Assembly (NCBI GenBank): GCA_914767715.1
Contig: OU612065.1
Span: forward strand, 18,600,001 to 18,664,000
Direction of reading: 5' to 3'
Length of the DNA stretch: 64,000 nucleotides
From: Membranipora membranacea
Lineage: Eukaryota; Bryozoa; Gymnolaemata; Cheilostomatida; Membraniporidae
Part shown: piece after piece, positions 63,501-64,000 of the stretch
Numbering within the stretch: the stretch's first letter is position 1
How the letters are laid out: each line of letters opens with the position of its first letter
Translations under genes and position numbers: made by a program
The notes under the pieces: generated by a model
Told to the model about the DNA's origin: nothing
The model's database searches: none
The model's input: the letters and a program-made list of their open reading frames with translations, nothing else

Positions 63501-63873
63501 ACAGGGTCCAGCAGGTACTACACGGAAAGGATGCTAAAAAATGCTTGGCTCATTCTAGTGTTAGCTTGCATTTCTGTTACGTTCGGCTGTTTTATCCGAA
63601 TCTGAACTACCAGAATATAGCCAAGTGGCCAGACTACTGTTACGAGTAAACTCATCAAGGATAGAGTCTGTCTCTATTGTAGATATTACTTTGTGGAGCT
63701 AAATACTTACGGTTGTCATTTTTCTCTGTGTGGTAGTTCAGCTCGGTTAGGACACTGCTGGTAGTATTGCGAGCGGCACAGCTACATTCTTCAACGAAAG
63801 CCCACCCTGTTGTCCCCCAAAGAACAGCTGCACAACAGATTAACGCTCCAAACAAACTTGCTCTGTTATCCAT
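60517..63873 (-). CDS. Secreted C-type lectin-like gene 4, three exons, 210 aa
   Basis: Exons on the minus strand: 63711-63873, 61188-61388, 60517-60785, phases agree (633 nt including stop). The first exon encodes a signal peptide (MDNRASLFGALICCAAVLWG, likely cleaved near GWA-FVEE) and a Cys-rich N-terminus. The lectin domain follows: CNGENEVCNHC, IEEVQDFDSAIKACSSYDSN, then ITIWIGARK, FEWYLNTTDGD, YWWDGDHED, CLMMTCDGKFKSVEC and closing QVLCQT. EPN/QPD is absent; WWDGD resembles but does not match the WND calcium motif. Unlike its three neighbours it has no membrane anchor and is on the opposite strand, so it probably makes a soluble recognition protein. Intron 1 contains a 1.36-kb palindrome. 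Confidence 0.8.
61621..62982. mobile_element. 1.36-kb near-complete palindrome (giant foldback element)
   Basis: Two arms of about 660 bp mirror each other around a centre near 62301. The left edge reads TTAAGGTTATGATACCA (61621-61637) and the right edge is its exact complement ending at 62982. Many segments pair along the whole length, for example GAGAAATGAGGCCGAAAAGG on the left with CTTCTCGGCCTCATTTCTC on the right, and TGCTGTCAAAAGG with CCTTTTGACAGCA. By eye the arms are roughly 85-90% identical. No coding capacity and no clear target-site duplication. It lies in intron 1 of the minus-strand lectin gene and could be a foldback transposon or a recent inverted duplication. Confidence 0.85.
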
Positions 63874-63950
63874 CTCGAACAGTCAGAAAAAAAAGATGTG
63901 TATAAGATCTTGTTATTAATGAATGGGCTTTCTGGTTGCTTGCTTGTTCC

Positions 63951-63957
63951 TTAAATA
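63951..63957 (-). promoter_or_regulatory. TATA-like element upstream of lectin-like gene 4
   Basis: On the minus strand TATTTAA stands about 80 bp before the start codon at 63873. The position fits a core promoter with a leader of about 50 nt. Confidence 0.4.
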
Positions 63958-64000
63958 GCTAAAATTGAACTGCGACTGCATCGATACCATAATCAATGTA

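Overview
This is nuclear DNA from an intron-rich invertebrate animal. The genes have many small exons with GT-AG introns, lie on both strands, contain no bacterial-type operons, and are full of short foldback repeats and microsatellites. The base composition is AT-rich. I cannot name the phylum from sequence alone. Nearly all of the 60-120 codon open frames are chance readings; the gene models below were built by joining exons on splice sites, phase and family similarity.

Layout. (1) 246-23184, plus: 27 exons of a large coiled-coil protein with a PH domain of the MPRIP/TRIOBP/outspread type, truncated at its 5' end by the window. (2) 24902-31691, plus: a complete nine-exon cytochrome P450 (492 aa, CYP2-like) with a TATA box and an unusual I-helix. 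One of its introns carries an internally deleted RTE-type LINE with an 18-bp target-site duplication. (3) 32842-37351, minus: a complete ten-exon IGBP1/alpha4/TAP42 gene (350 aa). It is convergent with the P450 gene and head-to-head with (4) 39646-46451, plus: a complete seven-exon ZFAND4 gene (649 aa; N-terminal ubiquitin-like domain, C-terminal AN1 zinc finger). One ZFAND4 intron holds a foldback transposon with 172-bp inverted ends. (5) 48964-63873: a cluster of four C-type-lectin-like genes. Three are type II membrane proteins on the plus strand and one is a secreted protein on the minus strand. Two of the four have broken or problematic reading frames, and none shows the usual EPN/QPD sugar-binding motif.

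How the genes fit together: the first half is ordinary cell biology (actomyosin/Rho scaffold, microsomal oxidase, PP2A regulator, ubiquitin-like/AN1 protein) with no sign of co-regulation except the possible shared IGBP1-ZFAND4 promoter region. The last 15 kb is an accessory region of the kind seen in invertebrate recognition or immune loci: tandem paralogues, frame breaks, a mucin-like repeat stalk, and a 1.36-kb near-complete palindrome inside the intron of the secreted lectin gene. That palindrome is the most striking structure in the window.
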